Shown: positions 26,901-39,927, counted from the first letter of the stretch. The stretch is 64,000 nt of DNA from Ceratodon purpureus (GCA_014871385.1 CM026428.1:4569384-4633383), one strand, 5' to 3'. A program made the numbers and translations. The notes: a model not told the origin generated them from the letters alone.

Positions 26901-29449
26901 TAGTTATCCTGATAGTGGCTAACAATTTCTTAATGTTGTGCTATTCAGATCTTCAACGGACAACCTGATAGGCGTTCTTTGCACTCAATGGTGAAGTTTG
27001 CCTACACTGTAGCAATTTTGCAGACACAAATTGCAGTCACCAGGCTAGGTGTTCAAGGGCCTGAGATGGAGAGCTTTGTTCAAAGGGCCTGCCTTCCATT
27101 CCTGCGTAGAGCAGCCATGCTGGTATTTTGTCTCTTCCTCTATGCAAGCTTTTATTGTCACTATTGTAGTTTCTGATAAAAAAATAGATCGTGCATGTGA
27201 ACAGTTACAATTTTCATCATCATGTATAGTTCGCAAAAGGGATGTTCAACCGTACTCGAGTGTTGGTATTGACGGGTTGTTTTGGGCTTTCAGGTACAAA
27301 TAATCACCCGAGAGGATTTTAGGGGACAGCATGGATTATCAGGTATGAAATTTAATGCAATTGTCATCATTCAATATAAAAGAGATATTTCTGAGAGTTT
27401 TTGAGTTCAATTATTGTTACTTTGTTTTTACACGAGATCCTAAACATCGACGTTGACATGCCGCCTTCCAGGTACAAAGGTCATGGGGTTTCTGAATTTA
27501 CAGCTTGCATTACAACTTCCAGACTGCGCTCAAATTCTGCAACCCCAAGTTTATGGTGAGCAGCAATATTTTTGAGTCTCGACTCCTTCTGGTGGTTAGA
27601 AATCTTGAACTTCAAGAATTGAGGTGTCATTCATATATTCATATATTTGGCTACTGAAGAAACTGAGGCGTGAAACTATTGAAGCTAGTTCTTTGGATTG
27701 TTTTAGTTGCGCTCACGAATTGACTTTGGTACTGGTTTGTACAATTTCCCAGGAGCAACGGAGACATTAGCGACTCAACTGCTGCAACTCCATGATCCTG
27801 TAAGTTGGAGATCTTGTTATTTGTTCGATATTCGATTTCACCTCATTTCAATACTAGCTTTAACAAGAATGCATCTCAATTTGGGCTCTGCACTGTTTCT
27901 GATAGGAGATATTTTAACTATCACTTTTAGCAGAGTACTTGTCGCGTTTGGGAAATTGATTAGTAAAATTGCATATTCTTTACTGGACAGGTTTCCAAGA
28001 GCTTTACGTTTGAATTGAGAAAAGTTCCTAGCAAGGCGCAGCTTTTTAAAGTGCCTCGCGTATTCCAGGTTCAGTATCGACACGAAACCGTTATCTTACT
28101 TGTTGTCGGAGATTCCAGATTAAGCTGTAAATCTTCAAAAGTGAACGTGGAAACCTTCTTCAAATTCTTTAAACCGAGAATAGATATGCTACAACATGGC
28201 CTACGATAGTAATGAACGTTTGATTTAGTTTGCGTGCAGTGCTGTCGTTGATTTTGATCATGTCGATGAATCTATACTCAGGCTGTTGTTTGCGCATGGT
28301 TCAGGAATTATTACTAGAGAATATTCACAACAAGAAGACTTGTGGCCTTTGTGGGGAAATGCCTGCGTGAGTCTTTACTTGAACCTTTTTTTGCTCTTGC
28401 GGGCTGTCATTATATAGACATGTTTTGGTTCTTCTGGATGGCGTTCTTAATTGATTGTCTCTTCATTTTGTTTGCAATTTTAATGGGATACACTTCCTAC
28501 CATCCAGCATACTAACGATCACGACCCTGTTATTGTCTACGTAGCGATCCTGCAATCTGCCTCATCTGTGGAGTGCTACTCTGCTGTGGAACCGATTGCT
28601 GCAAACGGAATGGAATTGGAGAATGTTCTCGACATGCAGCCGAAGGTTAGTTTTTATCAATAAATTTAGAACTGGTTGTCAGAAAGTAAAAGAACTGTTA
28701 CCAAACAAAAAAAGTAACACTGTTAAAATATATCTTGAAATTGAATATTGATAAATTTCTTGAAGTCCCAAGTGCTTGTTAGTCCATTTAGACTTAATCT
28801 GATATGGTCTGTTTATTTATTGTTACAGAATCAGCTGGTGTGGGTATCTTTTTGTTGCTGCGTTCCACTCAGCTCCTAATGGTCCGCAATAATCGGACTT
28901 GCATGGGGCTATCTCTTTACCTCGATATCCACGGCGAGGTTAGAACCTTCCTTCCTTTCTTGTACTCTAGTCTGAGTTCTAGTGAGTAGCTTCGATGTGT
29001 AATTTTTTTTCGGGTGAGACTTGCTGGTTCTGAAATGTGTGCTGATGCGGCATGTATTGAAGCCTGCGCAGGAAGATCTTTATTTGAGGAGAAGTCAACT
29101 GTTGTACTTGAGCGACCTTCGCTTGAACGAGGTAAAGCATACAACAGTAGAGATTTCCATTCTTTGACAATGTAGAAATTTCCATTTTTTGACTGAGAAT
29201 TCCAAAGAATGGAAATCTCTATTCAGTCATGACACATGATAGTGATTTTGATCACTGAGTACTGTCATCTGATAATCCTGTAGGATCTGCCCATGCTTTT
29301 TCACTAGGATTTTCATGCCATTTTCATGCCATTTTCATGCGGGACTGACTATATTTTACATGCAGGTCCGACGACTTTGGATGACAGCAGCTTTTGACTA
29401 CGACTCTTACATACTTCGCAATTCTCAATCAAGGCCTAATGTTTATTAA
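12308..29449 (+). CDS. PRT6: PRT6-type N-recognin E3 ubiquitin ligase, ~44 exons
   Basis: E3 ligase of the Arg N-degron pathway. The UBR box binds basic N-termini and the RING-like region recruits the E2. Exon phases agree across GT-AG introns except at 19.9-20.2 kb. Exons: 12308-12510, 14091-14143, 14408-14474, 14831-14910, 15209-15345, 15614-15682, 15813-15887, 16058-16214, 16333-16447, 16851-16896, 17254-17376, 17722-17796, 18162-18287, 18585-18764, 18920-18970, 19332-19414, 19756-~19852, ~20150-20263, 20678-20791, 21077-21163, 21412-21510, 21871-21975, 22173-22318, 22537-22694, 22893-22966, 23153-23238, 23610-23835, 24046-24318, 24555-24612, 24870-25087, 25328-25396, 25508-25578, 25628-25872, 26093-26751, 26949-27122, 27294-27342, 27472-27555, 27753-27799, 27991-28068, 28305-28366, 28545-28645, 28829-28938, 29072-29131, 29366-29449. 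About 1,790 codons, slightly shorter than land-plant PRT6 (about 2,000). Only about 47 residues precede the UBR box, so an upstream exon may be missing. The family is certain; single exon edges are less so. Confidence 0.88.
19756..20263 (+). other. PRT6: Unresolved exon junction in the PRT6-like gene
   Basis: The exon starting at 19756 reads well through KIAERFN but meets an in-frame TGA at about 19884. The next well-supported segment ends at 20263 with a strong GTAAGT donor and reads ISLLQDFVKLILL, continuing correctly into IVRERR at 20678. The likely donor is GTACTG at 19853. The matching acceptor could lie near 20,140 (frame through MLDLMEQFKKE) or at 20,239, and neither gives a perfect phase and length match. 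This could be an annotation limit, a missed micro-exon or a real lesion. Confidence 0.5.
20923..20991. repeat. Perfect inverted repeat within an intron
   Basis: Two 23-bp arms (20923-20945 and 20969-20991) are exact reverse complements, separated by a 23-nt loop that itself contains a second direct copy of GTGAACCCCAGTAAA. It lies in the intron between the PRT6-like exons ending at 20791 and starting at 21077. Confidence 0.85.
23610..25087 (+). other. PRT6: RING-like region of the PRT6-like gene
   Basis: Four exons encode an acidic Ser-rich stretch, then ECVLCKRK (first Cys pair), about 100 variable residues, CCGHQMHYDC (Cys-Gly-His ... His core) and FLCPTCRRL (last Cys pair). This split arrangement of C-x2-C, C-G-H-x2-H and C-P-x-C is that of the RING-like domain of UBR1/PRT6 proteins. 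An Asp/Lys-rich linker follows. Confidence 0.8.
28305..29449 (+). other. PRT6: C-terminal Cys-rich domain of the PRT6-like gene
   Basis: The last five exons encode the conserved UBR C-terminal (autoinhibitory) domain. Visible landmarks are CGLCGE, DPAICLICG, a CCG-TDCC cluster, ECSRHAAE, GVGIFLLLRST, SLYLDIHGEEDLYLRRS and finally RRLWMTAAFDY before the stop at 29447-29449. The order and spacing match the C-terminus of UBR1/PRT6, which shows that the gene reaches its natural end. Confidence 0.88.
29149..29220. repeat. Inverted repeat in last PRT6-like intron
   Basis: Arms of 18 bp (29149-29166 and 29203-29220), built on GATTTCCATTCTTTG and its complement, flank a short AT-rich loop inside the last intron (29132-29365). 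Confidence 0.75.
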
Positions 29450-30650
29450 GCATCATCTGTTAACGTTACTTTACTGATTCAATAGCCATGACCATTCTGC
29501 CAGACGATTACTTCCAATACATGGATCCAGCAAGATTGGTGAGATCTTACTTGTATATTGAGAGGTGCTACCTGTTACAAGCTTCTGGCAGGGTCACATA
29601 ACTTGATCTTGAGGATTTAAAATCAAAGATGAAACATACCAGTTACTCTGAGTCACTAAAATGAGAGTAGTTTATGATCGGGGAAATCATTTTGCTAGAG
29701 TTAGCCCTTGATCTGACAAATCCTACCAGGTTAGAGGTGACTCCATTCCATTCATCATTCTTTAAATTGCACAATTTGCAGTTTTACAAGGTTTTACAAT
29801 CAGGATTTGGGAGGTTCAGCAGCATTGGGTAACAAACCCTTGTGTTGCCACATCAATTTATGCTCCACATCATGTCTACATGGTGTGACAACTGAACCTT
29901 ATGTAGCATTATGAGAGAGGGTTAGTTCATCTCGTTACACTAAAGAATTGAGTTTTCACTCATGCTATCGGTGTGTACAGTAAACCCGATATTTTTGTAT
30001 GTGACTACTGGAATAGAAAACCTTCTCGAAAATTTCTTGACATTTCCCCTTCGACCGCTGAACCCTATGCTTCTTTTTTACAATGAAGGTACTCTTTCAT
30101 TTCTTTAGTACACTAACCAATCACTGTTTTAATGAACTTACTGAGTGCAGGTCCATTGGACAAGTTGTGTTCGATCCTCTTCAACACGGAATTGAGACAT
30201 GTGAGCGTTGCTATAAATCTCTTAGACTCATCAAACCTGTCTGTAAAAACGCCAGTGATCATATTGTATTCAAATTGCACACTGTATCCATCATCAATCT
30301 TGCAACAGATGTCTTGCTGACCCTCTAACACTACCCAGTTCAACTATCCAGTAGAGATCCCACCATCATTGAAGGACAACTTCTCCAATCATCCAAGTGC
30401 TTATGACCCAATGCTAGCAATGGAAGAACAAGGCTTTTACTGACGTATATTATGTACGTTATCTGAGGTTTTTGAATGCTGTGAAGCTGGAGTGGAGTTC
30501 ACTTCTTGGCCACTGGTGGTAAGTAGATCAATGTTCTCCATTCATTCACATTTAAAATGTAATCACGCAAACCATAACTGCTCATGGTTGCAACGTCTCC
30601 AAAATTCAACCGTTAGATTGTGTTAAATGGACAGTTGCATTCAAGTTCCA
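29450..30650. other. Intergenic between convergent genes
   Basis: This 1.2-kb stretch separates the 3' ends of the PRT6-like gene (+) and the phosphofructokinase gene (-) and must contain both 3' UTRs. The ORFs inside it are short and overlap on both strands without domain support. Confidence 0.6.
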
Positions 30651-33600
30651 TTATTTGTTCCGTGACCTCCGACTCCCTCGAGCCGGTGGAGGGTGAGGCT
30701 GCAGAGAACTCTTAAGGCCCCCAGGTGTTGCCACTAAACCTGGTGCATGTATTGGTGGATTAAAATCAGGCTGCCCTGTCGAAGTTACACACCGGTGATA
30801 CATAACACTGTTGGGATCCACCATTCGAGCTTTCCTGATCACTATGGGGATGGGTAAGAAACAGTAGTGTGTGTTAATAACTCCTACTGTGATGTTGGTG
30901 TATCCTGCAAAGGCTCCATGCACCTGCAGTTAATCATCATAAGCAGCTATTAGAATCAGGCAATAATCGTTTCTTAAATGATAGCATTAACCCGTGCAAC
31001 ACTCTCAGACCCATACTCATTAAATTGGGCAACCCTATTTATATTGGCCACTCAAATAGTGTGACTTCAACGAATAGTGTAGCTGCCAATACAAACAGGA
31101 TTGTCAATTTCTTGAATATGGAGATTCTGGGCTTTCACCATTATCACATTCATCTTGATATGACACTACATCCTCAGCTGTATTTGTACAGGAGGCTGAT
31201 TCAACTTCTGGACAGACATTTCTTACCGCATTTTGGCCGAGGATACTGCAGAAAATATGGTCACCCGAATTACAAGCCCTTGCTCTAATCATGTAGGTCG
31301 GGTCTATATATTTGGCATCAATAGGTACTTTTGCCTTAGAAAAGAAATCCTTCACCTGCACATGCATGTTAACACTCTCTGAGTTCCAGCTATATACTCT
31401 GTTTGTGCAACTACTAACCACTAATGCAAAGTCTACAAAATGAGTTGGACATTGCCAAACGATCAACGGGTCTATATGTTTTGCTGAACAATCTGCCTGT
31501 TGCATTTGGTGTCACAAAGGCTTTGATGATTTGGTTGCTTCTGTACCTTGCCAGTGAACCACTTTCCAAAATCGCCAAGAATGGGATTCCCAGAGGCATC
31601 AGTTCCTCCAACACCTTCCAGAAGGTCCTGTAAGCCCCCAATTTCCAAATTCATCAATTTACTTTCAAAGCTGGAGACTCACTGACATAATAACATTAGC
31701 TGAGTTTCTTTGCAGGACCTCAGAATGTAACAACCAAGTGGGAGACCAGGGCAGAACATGGGAAGGAGCAATTAGAGTAGAAACATACCTGTCCAGCACC
31801 TTCCGCAACAACCACAACACAGATGCCATTCTGTTCTATTCTTTTCTTCATGTACTCAAGAACTCCATATTTCCCATTCATTGTGAACGTTACCTGCAAC
31901 GATGTATTCACCCAGTCCATCAGGTCGCTCAGATCCAATTTCACGTAAAGCCAAGTTGACATATTCATGTTTTTGGCCATTGATTATATTGGCCGCTCAA
32001 ATAGTGTAATTTTATTTCATTTTCTCTCGTAATTGGAATAGTGTGGCGGCCAATATAACCAAAATTTGGCCAATTTAATGAATATGGCGATCAACATGAA
32101 GACCATGGTAGAGTTGTTCATAAAGATAATACAGTTTTGTCTGCACCTCTGGTATCAACACAATGTCTACTTGGCCACTTGCAATTGTTGCATACATGGT
32201 AATGTACCCACTCTGCCGACCCATCAACTTCACGATGCCCACTCCATTGTATGCACTGCTAGCCTGCATTAAATTCTCCCCAAGTCATGATCAAGTGGCT
32301 GGTATAATTCCTTTTTATTAAAAAATTGTCACTAACGTCTCTATTTTTTTTCAGAGCTGATAGATTGAACATGAAAGAAACATATACCTCAGTATAAGCA
32401 GCATTGATGGCACGCTGGGCCTCTTCAACTGCTGTGTCAAAGCCAAAGGTCTTGTCCAGAAGCTCAATGTCGTTATCGATTGTCTTTGGAATCCCCACAA
32501 CCACCATCTTCATCCTCCTCTTGTCGCACTGATCTACCCAATATTGACATAACATCAATACCATAGGAACACTTTCTGTGCGAAAAGAAACATAAATTTC
32601 CTGATTATCCGGGTTTTTCTTACAAAGATGTCTATAATGCCTAAAAATAGTTTACTCAGATGGTTTACACATTTAGAATATAGTAACATTATGTTTTGCA
32701 GTAACCTGCTCATAGATAGCAGTTGCGCCTGCATGTGATCCGTTTCCTCCGATCACGAAAAACATACTGACGTTCCATTCCTGAAGCGGTTCATATTAAG
32801 TTAGACTTTAAGAATCTTATATATAGATCAGATAATATACATGATATTAGTTTGTGTAGCAATACATAAGCGCATCTACAATATTCATTAAATTGTCTTC
32901 AATGGAAGAATTGGAAATGGAAGACCTCAAGCCTGTCCACGATATCCTTCAGAGGAGGACAACCTCGTGAAACACCTAGAAAGCTGCCCCCTTCCATATT
33001 GATGGTTTGAACAAGTTTCCGATTGAGCTGTGTCCATTTGCAAAATATCGATGACTTTTAATATAACCCCTCAGCTTTCATATTCTTAAACATTAACACA
33101 TATCTGAATCAGCGTATGGATGGAAAAATGGCAAGGACTGTAATATTGCACCTTGATGGGCGGATAGTTTTTGTCAACAAAGCCTTTAAATCCGTATTGG
33201 ATGCCCAGTATGTGCTTCACTCCATATGTTTCCAACGTGAATACTACCTGCAATCCTTCACAAGTATCTTGTTTCAGATATACGACTCAAAATGGGCAAT
33301 AATTTGATGGTTACTTACGAGATATCAAACGGAATCCAAGGACCCGGCCATGTGGGATGATCGTAGCAGAGAGGTTAAGAAATGAGAAGATTACTTGGCG
33401 GATGACATCGTTGAGGCCTGGACATAAGCCACCGCACGTCACAATGGCTGCCCTAACCTGCACACCCACAACCATTTCCTCTATCCTGTCTCAGATGACA
33501 AACCTTGAATTGTGATGGATACATAACTTTAGTTCAGAAGAAGAAAGCTATTATGCCCAAGTACGATTGGAGTCTGATCCGTCGACTGGAAGATGAATAG

Positions 33601-34488
33601 TACCTGCTCGGGATTGAAATATATCCATGCACGTGGGCCAGCACGCCTGGCCCTGCATATTGCACATTAATAGTCCGTCAGTCACATCTCATTGAACTGG
33701 GTTTTTCTTTACCCGGACGTTTAAAACACAACATGGAATCGAAAGCATCACAGTACGTTTGAGGCAACAAGACACATACCATAAGGGCTGGAATTGCCAA
33801 TCTCCAGACTCGTCGTATTCGATGCCCACAGAGCTGGGGTGGCCAAAATGGACAATCTGTGCCGCATCACACGATTAGGTGCATCGAAAAAACAGGGTTG
33901 AGAAAACAGCATTCTCGAGGAGAATTAGGTCTTGCATCTACAGGTAACTTGACAAAAATCCTCTATACAACACCATGCCCACCAACGACAACATTTGCTG
34001 CTTATTCCATGAAATGATTCTTAGAGTTGAGCTGTTGAACCTTGACAAGCACACGATCGTCATCATGCACATAAATGCGACGCATGTCATCCGCATCCAC
34101 CCTAGTAGGACTTGCAGTCTCTTCAATAGGATTACCCCTGCAATATTTACAAACGACAACAGAATTCTATCATCAAATCCGAATCCGTTGTTCTCTGACC
34201 CTGCCTATCTCTGCCAATAACAACAATCCCTCACGTCAAGGATCAAGTCAATTAAATTGCGGCGCAGGGGTTCAATGTAGCTTACGATCAACCCATCAGC
34301 AGAGGGAGTGATCAGAAACCTAACCCGCTCTTGGTGCGGTACGTGGACTCAATGGGCGGCACATTGTGCTGGTCGCTGAGATGCGGCAGAGCAAACGGAT
34401 CATTGAACGGCGGCGTGAAATGAAACGCCTGCGGATTGCTGCCGCCACTGTTGCCCCGCCTACACAAACAATTGAAGCATCCCACCAT
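30651..34488 (-). CDS. PFK: ATP-dependent 6-phosphofructokinase (plant type), 14 exons
   Basis: Catalyses fructose 6-phosphate + ATP to fructose 1,6-bisphosphate + ADP, the committed step of glycolysis. Exons on the minus strand, all phases agreeing: 34488-34325, 34137-34041, 33856-33780, 33652-33604, 33457-33395, 33247-33152, 33027-32926, 32780-32706, 32528-32388, 32263-32147, 31893-31789, 31627-31547, 31355-31227, 30923-30651. Together they give 522 residues without a stop. Motifs in order: [45 protein letters not shown] with the catalytic Asp, [72 protein letters not shown] is the form I recall for plant ATP-PFKs. There is no clear transit peptide; the N-terminus is MVGCFNCLC. The C-terminus adds a Pro/Arg-rich tail of about 35 residues. 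I see no sign of decay. Confidence 0.93.
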
Positions 34489-36120
34489 GTCGATCTTCCT
34501 ACCGTCTTCCCTGCATCATCATCCTTATAAGCTTTCAACCCCTCAGCAACAATCTCTCCTTCCCACCCCTTGCTTCCACCCTCTCCAAATCTCTTCATCC
34601 TCCTCCTTGCTCACCCTGTCAGTCCAGTGCACCCCGCCTTGCCGGTTCACAGCTCCTCGCCGACACTGCAGCACCATCCTCACCTGCATGACCATTTCTC
34701 TTCCCCTCCCTCCCTAGCTCCTTATCCCCACCCTATGCCATGTCCCTCACGTCCCTTCGATCACACCATCCCAAAACACATCTTCAAAACACATCTTCAT
34801 GGCACTTGAATTGAATATTCTGATCAAGCCAGTTCTTGCGTCGACGTGCATGGGACTGCATGCATCGAATCGGACGTTGGAGATCTTTGCCCTGCGGTGA
34901 CGTGCTTCATGATCATGGATCAGGTAACTTGGCCGGAGTTGGATCGGTGATCAGTGAGCATTTGAAGAGCTGCTTAGATTGATGCTATGGACTTGGTTTT
35001 TTCATGACATCAATCAGCGCCAAGTACGCTAAGACAGAGAGATTCTAAGAGAGTCGACATTGGTGGAAGAAACGTTAAGGACCCAGAAAGTAAAAGTAAT
35101 CGTCTGGGGAACTTTCTGAATGGTTCCCCTTCAGGGAGGCTTTCCACACTTGCCTTGCAGCCTGCAAGGTACTCTGAGAGTTGTGTCTGAACCCGGACAA
35201 TAAACCTCGCCTTCGTCTTAAGGGCCCTCCCCTCCTCCTCCCCTTTCTCCTTGATTCAATTTTTAGGAGGCCTATGGCCTTTTTTTAGTAAATTTTATAT
35301 TTTTAATGGAATCTTAGACTCTAAAATAGTCAATAGGGATTCATCTATTTATTTTTGGATAGTTTATATATTTTTAAACTTTTTTTAAAATTTTGGTTTT
35401 TTTCCCATTCACATGCAAAATATAGGGGGCCTTTTGCCCCCTCCAATGGGAGCCGTGGTTGGAGGGCCTTTGTCATTAAGACAAGGGTGAGGTTTATCAC
35501 CATGGGTGTTTGAAGGTTATGATAGACGCACCTAAAATCACTACATTCCCCAAAACCACCACACCCGAGTATGACCTTACCAACCTCCTGAATCTCTAAA
35601 AGCAAATTGTCAATCCTCATTTGGAGGACTAATTTGCTTATTGGTCACCTTCCTAGTGGATGAACTCTCACAATTATAGAATACGGTTTTGGGTTCAATG
35701 GTGAGCAAAATTGAGGACCACTATTATTGTTCATAGAAAATTCTAAGTTAGAAATGGGTCACAAAGTACTTTGTACTTTGAGATTTTCTATAAAATTGAG
35801 AATTGCAAATCTCATAATGCAAATTTTCCCATTCTTCATAAAATCCTATTTTGAAGATTAGAAATTTTTTTAATGAATTTTTGAATTACTAGATATAGAT
35901 CAGATTGCTTAAGTTGGTGGTTTTAGGTGTGTTTACCATAGTGGTTAGTGTTTAGTGATGTGAACTGGGAGAATTGGGAGTTTGATTATGAGTTGCAACT
36001 TGCAAATCATTTATTGTTTAAATTAGGAGTCCTTCTATGTAAAGCGGGGATAAAATTTGCTCCACTTGTAACCCTAATAATATGTTTTCTCTTGGAGTTC
36101 TCTTCCAATAAGAATACTAG
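34489..36120. other. PFK upstream region and intergenic DNA
   Basis: The first few hundred bases are C/T-rich on the plus strand and should contain the PFK promoter and leader. The rest is AT-rich. The ORF at 35345-35620 has no recognisable domain. No gene is supported. Confidence 0.45.
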
Positions 36121-36124
36121 TTAA

Positions 36125-36405
36125 CCCCTAAAATTCCAGGCCCGTTTTTGCCAATTTTCACTTTTAAAATGCTGAAAATTTCAAAAAAAATCTCTTTTTT
36201 AATTTAAATTTTTTTAAATGCTGAAATTTCAACCCTATGAAGATTATGATTTATCATGTTCACTAAAAAAATCTTGTCAAGAAATATTAAAAATCCTAAC
36301 TGTGGTAACTTGCGGAAGTTCCCTGCAACCCACTTTGGGTTTCTAACTGTGGTAACTTGCGGAAGTTCCCTGCAACCCACTTTGGGTTTTGTGGAATTTT
36401 AGGGG
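36125..36405. mobile_element. piggyBac-like miniature element (TTAA-flanked)
   Basis: A 281-bp segment starts with CCCCTAAAATTCCA and ends with its exact 14-bp reverse complement. TTAA is on both sides (36121-36124 and 36406-36409), the invariant piggyBac target. There is no coding capacity. It contains a perfect 47-bp tandem duplication near its right end (36296-36389). The family call is inferred from ends and target site only. Confidence 0.55.
36296..36389. repeat. 47-bp tandem duplication
   Basis: Two adjacent, essentially identical 47-bp units, each containing CTAACTGTGGTAACTTGCGG and a downstream CTGCAACCCACTTTGGG, start at 36296 and 36343. They lie near the right end of the TTAA-flanked element. 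Confidence 0.9.
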
Positions 36406-36479
36406 TTAAGCGACTTTGATCTATGAGACTATGAATAGAGTAATTTTTATTTTTATCATTTTTATTTATTTTTATTTTT

Positions 36480-38090
36480 ATTTTTTATTTTTCACTCGCC
36501 CGTCTGCATGCGTCCGAGTGCTCGCGCCCGTCTGCACTCGCGAGTCGCCCGATAGCTTGCGCCGAAATTCCAACAAGTTGTTGCTCATTTCATTTTGGTG
36601 CTACTTCCTCCTTTGCGTGCGCCCGCCCGCACGCGCCCGAAATCTCGCTTCGGACTTCCACTAAGGAGTTGTTCATTTTAATTTGGTGCTAACTCCTCCT
36701 TTGCGCGCGCTCGTACACACGCGCCTGATAGCTTGAGTCGGACTTATACTTAGAAGTTGTTCATTGCATTTTCATGCACAAATAATTGTTGCTAGACCAA
36801 GGAGCTCAACTGCTCAGTATGCGATGTGATGGAGATTGATGACTGATGAGAACATTTTTGTAGTATGATATTGGAATAAAAATAGTAACAAAAGGCATAG
36901 ATAGTTAGATTAGTAGGAGATTTTGGAGTTAGTTTAATTTTGTTTAAACTAGAGCACTTTGTGTTCATTTCCACTATCTTCGCGTTGGTTAAGTCCAAAA
37001 TTATTTAAACGTCAATTCATTATTGATTATGTCGTTCATCACACTAATTGATGGCTTTTTCTCCATGACATTTTTTCATATTTCTCCCATTCTGTCTTTT
37101 TATTTGTTGATTTTTCTATTTTTCTTCAATTCTATCTTCTCGTTTTCCTTTTCTTTTCTTTCGAGTGGATGATGTATTTATTTATTTTATTAGTCTTCCA
37201 TTAGTCTTCCATTCTATCTTTTATTTTTATTTATTTTTTCCAATTGTCTTCCATTCTATCATCTCGTCCCTTTTAACTTCATTATGATTCCAATCTATCT
37301 TCTCGTTTTCCTTTTCTTCCATTCTTAGTCTATCATGTATTTATTTATTTTATCATTCCCATTCCATTATATATATATATATATATATATATTTATTTTT
37401 TTATTTTTTTTATTTTATTTATTTATTTTTAGTTTTCTATATTTTTTATGTAAACTTACTGTATGTGCCAATTGAATGAAACATGGTAAATAAATTCAAG
37501 AATAACATGAAATATTTGTTATTTACATATTTAATTAATGAATGCAATCATGAACAAAATATAAAACTATATTTAACAAGTATAAATTTAAGAGTACAAA
37601 AATCAAGATTCAAATCATATAAGAACATATCTACATGAATTTTGGGAGTTCCATTTCATTTCATTTTCGTGCTAGTTTTTCTACGCACACCGACAGGCAC
37701 GCACCCAACCTCCACCAGGAAGTTGTTCATTTCATTTTGGTGCTTGATTTTTTCCTGTGTGCATGCCTATATGCACATGGCCAAAGGAAGAGCTAGCATC
37801 AAATTGAAATGAACAACTTTTTGGTGGAAGTCCACCAGGAGCTCTCGGACGCGTGTAAATGGGCGCACGCAAAGGAGGAACTATCACCAAAATGAAATGA
37901 ACAACTTTTTTGTGAAAGTCTCGCGCAAGCTCTCGGGCATGTGCAAACGGGCGTGAGCATTCAAGCGTGTGCGGGTGGGCGCGCGCGTGTGAAAAAAGAA
38001 AAAAAAGAAAAGAAAAAAATATATTTTTTATTTTTTATTTTTTTGCGCGCGTGTGCCTACGGGCGCGAGCAGACGCGACGACGGGCGCCA
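36480..38090. repeat. Foldback structure with GC-rich repeated arms
   Basis: The left arm (about 36,480-36,780) contains about three copies of a roughly 105-bp unit that joins a GTTGTTCATTTCATTTTGGTG core to alternating CG/CA-rich sequence. The right arm (about 37,790-38,090) carries the same units in inverted orientation. One further direct copy lies near 37,660-37,760. The centre (36.8-37.6 kb) is AT-rich without ORFs. The whole could form a giant hairpin, as expected for a foldback DNA element or an inverted-repeat locus. I found no convincing target-site duplication. Confidence 0.6.
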
Positions 38091-39927
38091 TCCCATGGTA
38101 AACAGTAGTAAACTGTGAGGACAGTAATTTTACTCGCTGTCAAGAGCTCGTCCGATAGTCCGGTAAAAACGCGTCCGTCACGTCTGTTACGTGACAAGAC
38201 GACAATTTTAAGCCCCGTTTGTCTACTATGACAACCCTGGTCTATTAAGCCATTTGGAATCAAAGGCTCTAAGTGTATCATGTATCTGTACATTTGATGA
38301 ACTCTAGAAATTGCCTTTAGAGTACGTCTCCAATCAATCCTTCCATAATCAAGCAACAACTCCCAAATGAATTGCGTGACTTGAGTAGATCTCCATCTCG
38401 TGCCCTCAGAAAATTATTGTTTTGAACTTCCTCTTCACAGTAGAGGGCATTGTAAATGTGAACAGAGCTTAGAATATGTGAAGGAGTAGGGTTCAACTTC
38501 CATGTGATTGTTTTGTATGTGCCAAAGTTTGGAAATATTTGATGTGTGCGCATGTGAGTACACTTTGTATTTGAGCATGAATTTTTTTGTGAATGGATCA
38601 TGACTGGAGGAGCCATATCTTGATGGTGGTTGTGATTAGGTAAAAATTGTAGATGCATATCCAATCAACATATTTGCAAATTGCCACTCTATAGTGATTC
38701 CTTGGACTTATAGTAGCCAAGTTGTAAAACTATTTTTTACTTAGGCCATGTTCACTATGTGACTACGTTGATAATTGAAACAAGTCCTTTTAGCAAATTC
38801 AAAGGAAAATATGTTACACTTCTTACCACCTTATGATTAGGTAAAAAAGACATGATGTAGAACTTCTATAGTTCAATGATTTGAACTAAATGAAGCTCTT
38901 GTACTATTATACACAAAAAAAATTCTAAAACTCATTTTTTAAGAAAATTCATTTAGTGTACATTTTAAAGTAATTAAAGAGGAGTTTATACCTCCCTCTG
39001 AGTTTCAAGGAGTTTATAAATAGTATAGGTGAGATCCACAACTTCCATTGTGTAACTTCTAACCTCAATTCTATTTTCTCTATTCTATCCTATTTTCTTC
39101 TATCTAAGTATTTCAAAATTTTAATTTCACGTAAATCCATGATTTTGTGTACAATTCATTTAACCAACAAGTACGTAATGAGTTCTTATTATAGGTGGGA
39201 CAAGGCAATATATCTCAGACCAGGAGATATTTACTGCTTCAATCATTACCCTGTAACTCTCACAGTGAAAGATATCAACAGCCTAACATTTGTACTAAAA
39301 GATATCAACAGCCTATTAACTTTTGTACTAAAGCTGCTTCTCTGAGTCTCCTGTGGAATGGAATTGAAAGTAATGAACCAAAATTCTGAAGTTAAGACTC
39401 TTTACTTGCAGAAGATGTCATGATGTTCATGCCAATTTCATCACTCAAATTACAGATAAAGTGTGAAATTTATTATAATGAGCATCCTCTACCTCCACCC
39501 AGATTTTAGAATAAAAGTTGAGAAGGCATTCACCAGGTTTCAATTTGTAACAAATGGTGGTAAGGTGGGGGACCGTATCAGCGCCAGAATTAGCGATTGT
39601 GTATATTTGGAGGGGATACATAGTAATAAAATTATTTTTTAGTGATTGTAAAATGTATAACAATTTCAGTCCAAGTGGTTTGATATTTTTCTGATAAAAT
39701 GTCAATTAGTTATGAATTTTAGAAGTGTCATGCCTTATAAAGCCCATGAGTGCCACTAGGTATCCCCTGTAAATGCCGACCAAAAGTAAGGGGTCCTGAC
39801 CAATAACAAGCTTTAAATAGGAGCTAGGAATGATTGAGTATGGTGATGATGGATGGAAGTGGAGTGGACGTGGGGCCATTTATACAGTGGCGCTTATAGG
39901 AATATGGCGCTTATGGCGTCCCCCACC
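38091..39927. other. Intergenic, no supportable gene
   Basis: AT-rich DNA with a 30-bp imperfect direct repeat built on GATATCAACAGCCTA near 39,270-39,330. The minus-strand ORFs at 38,057-38,664 overlap each other in different frames and show no domain. Confidence 0.45.
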
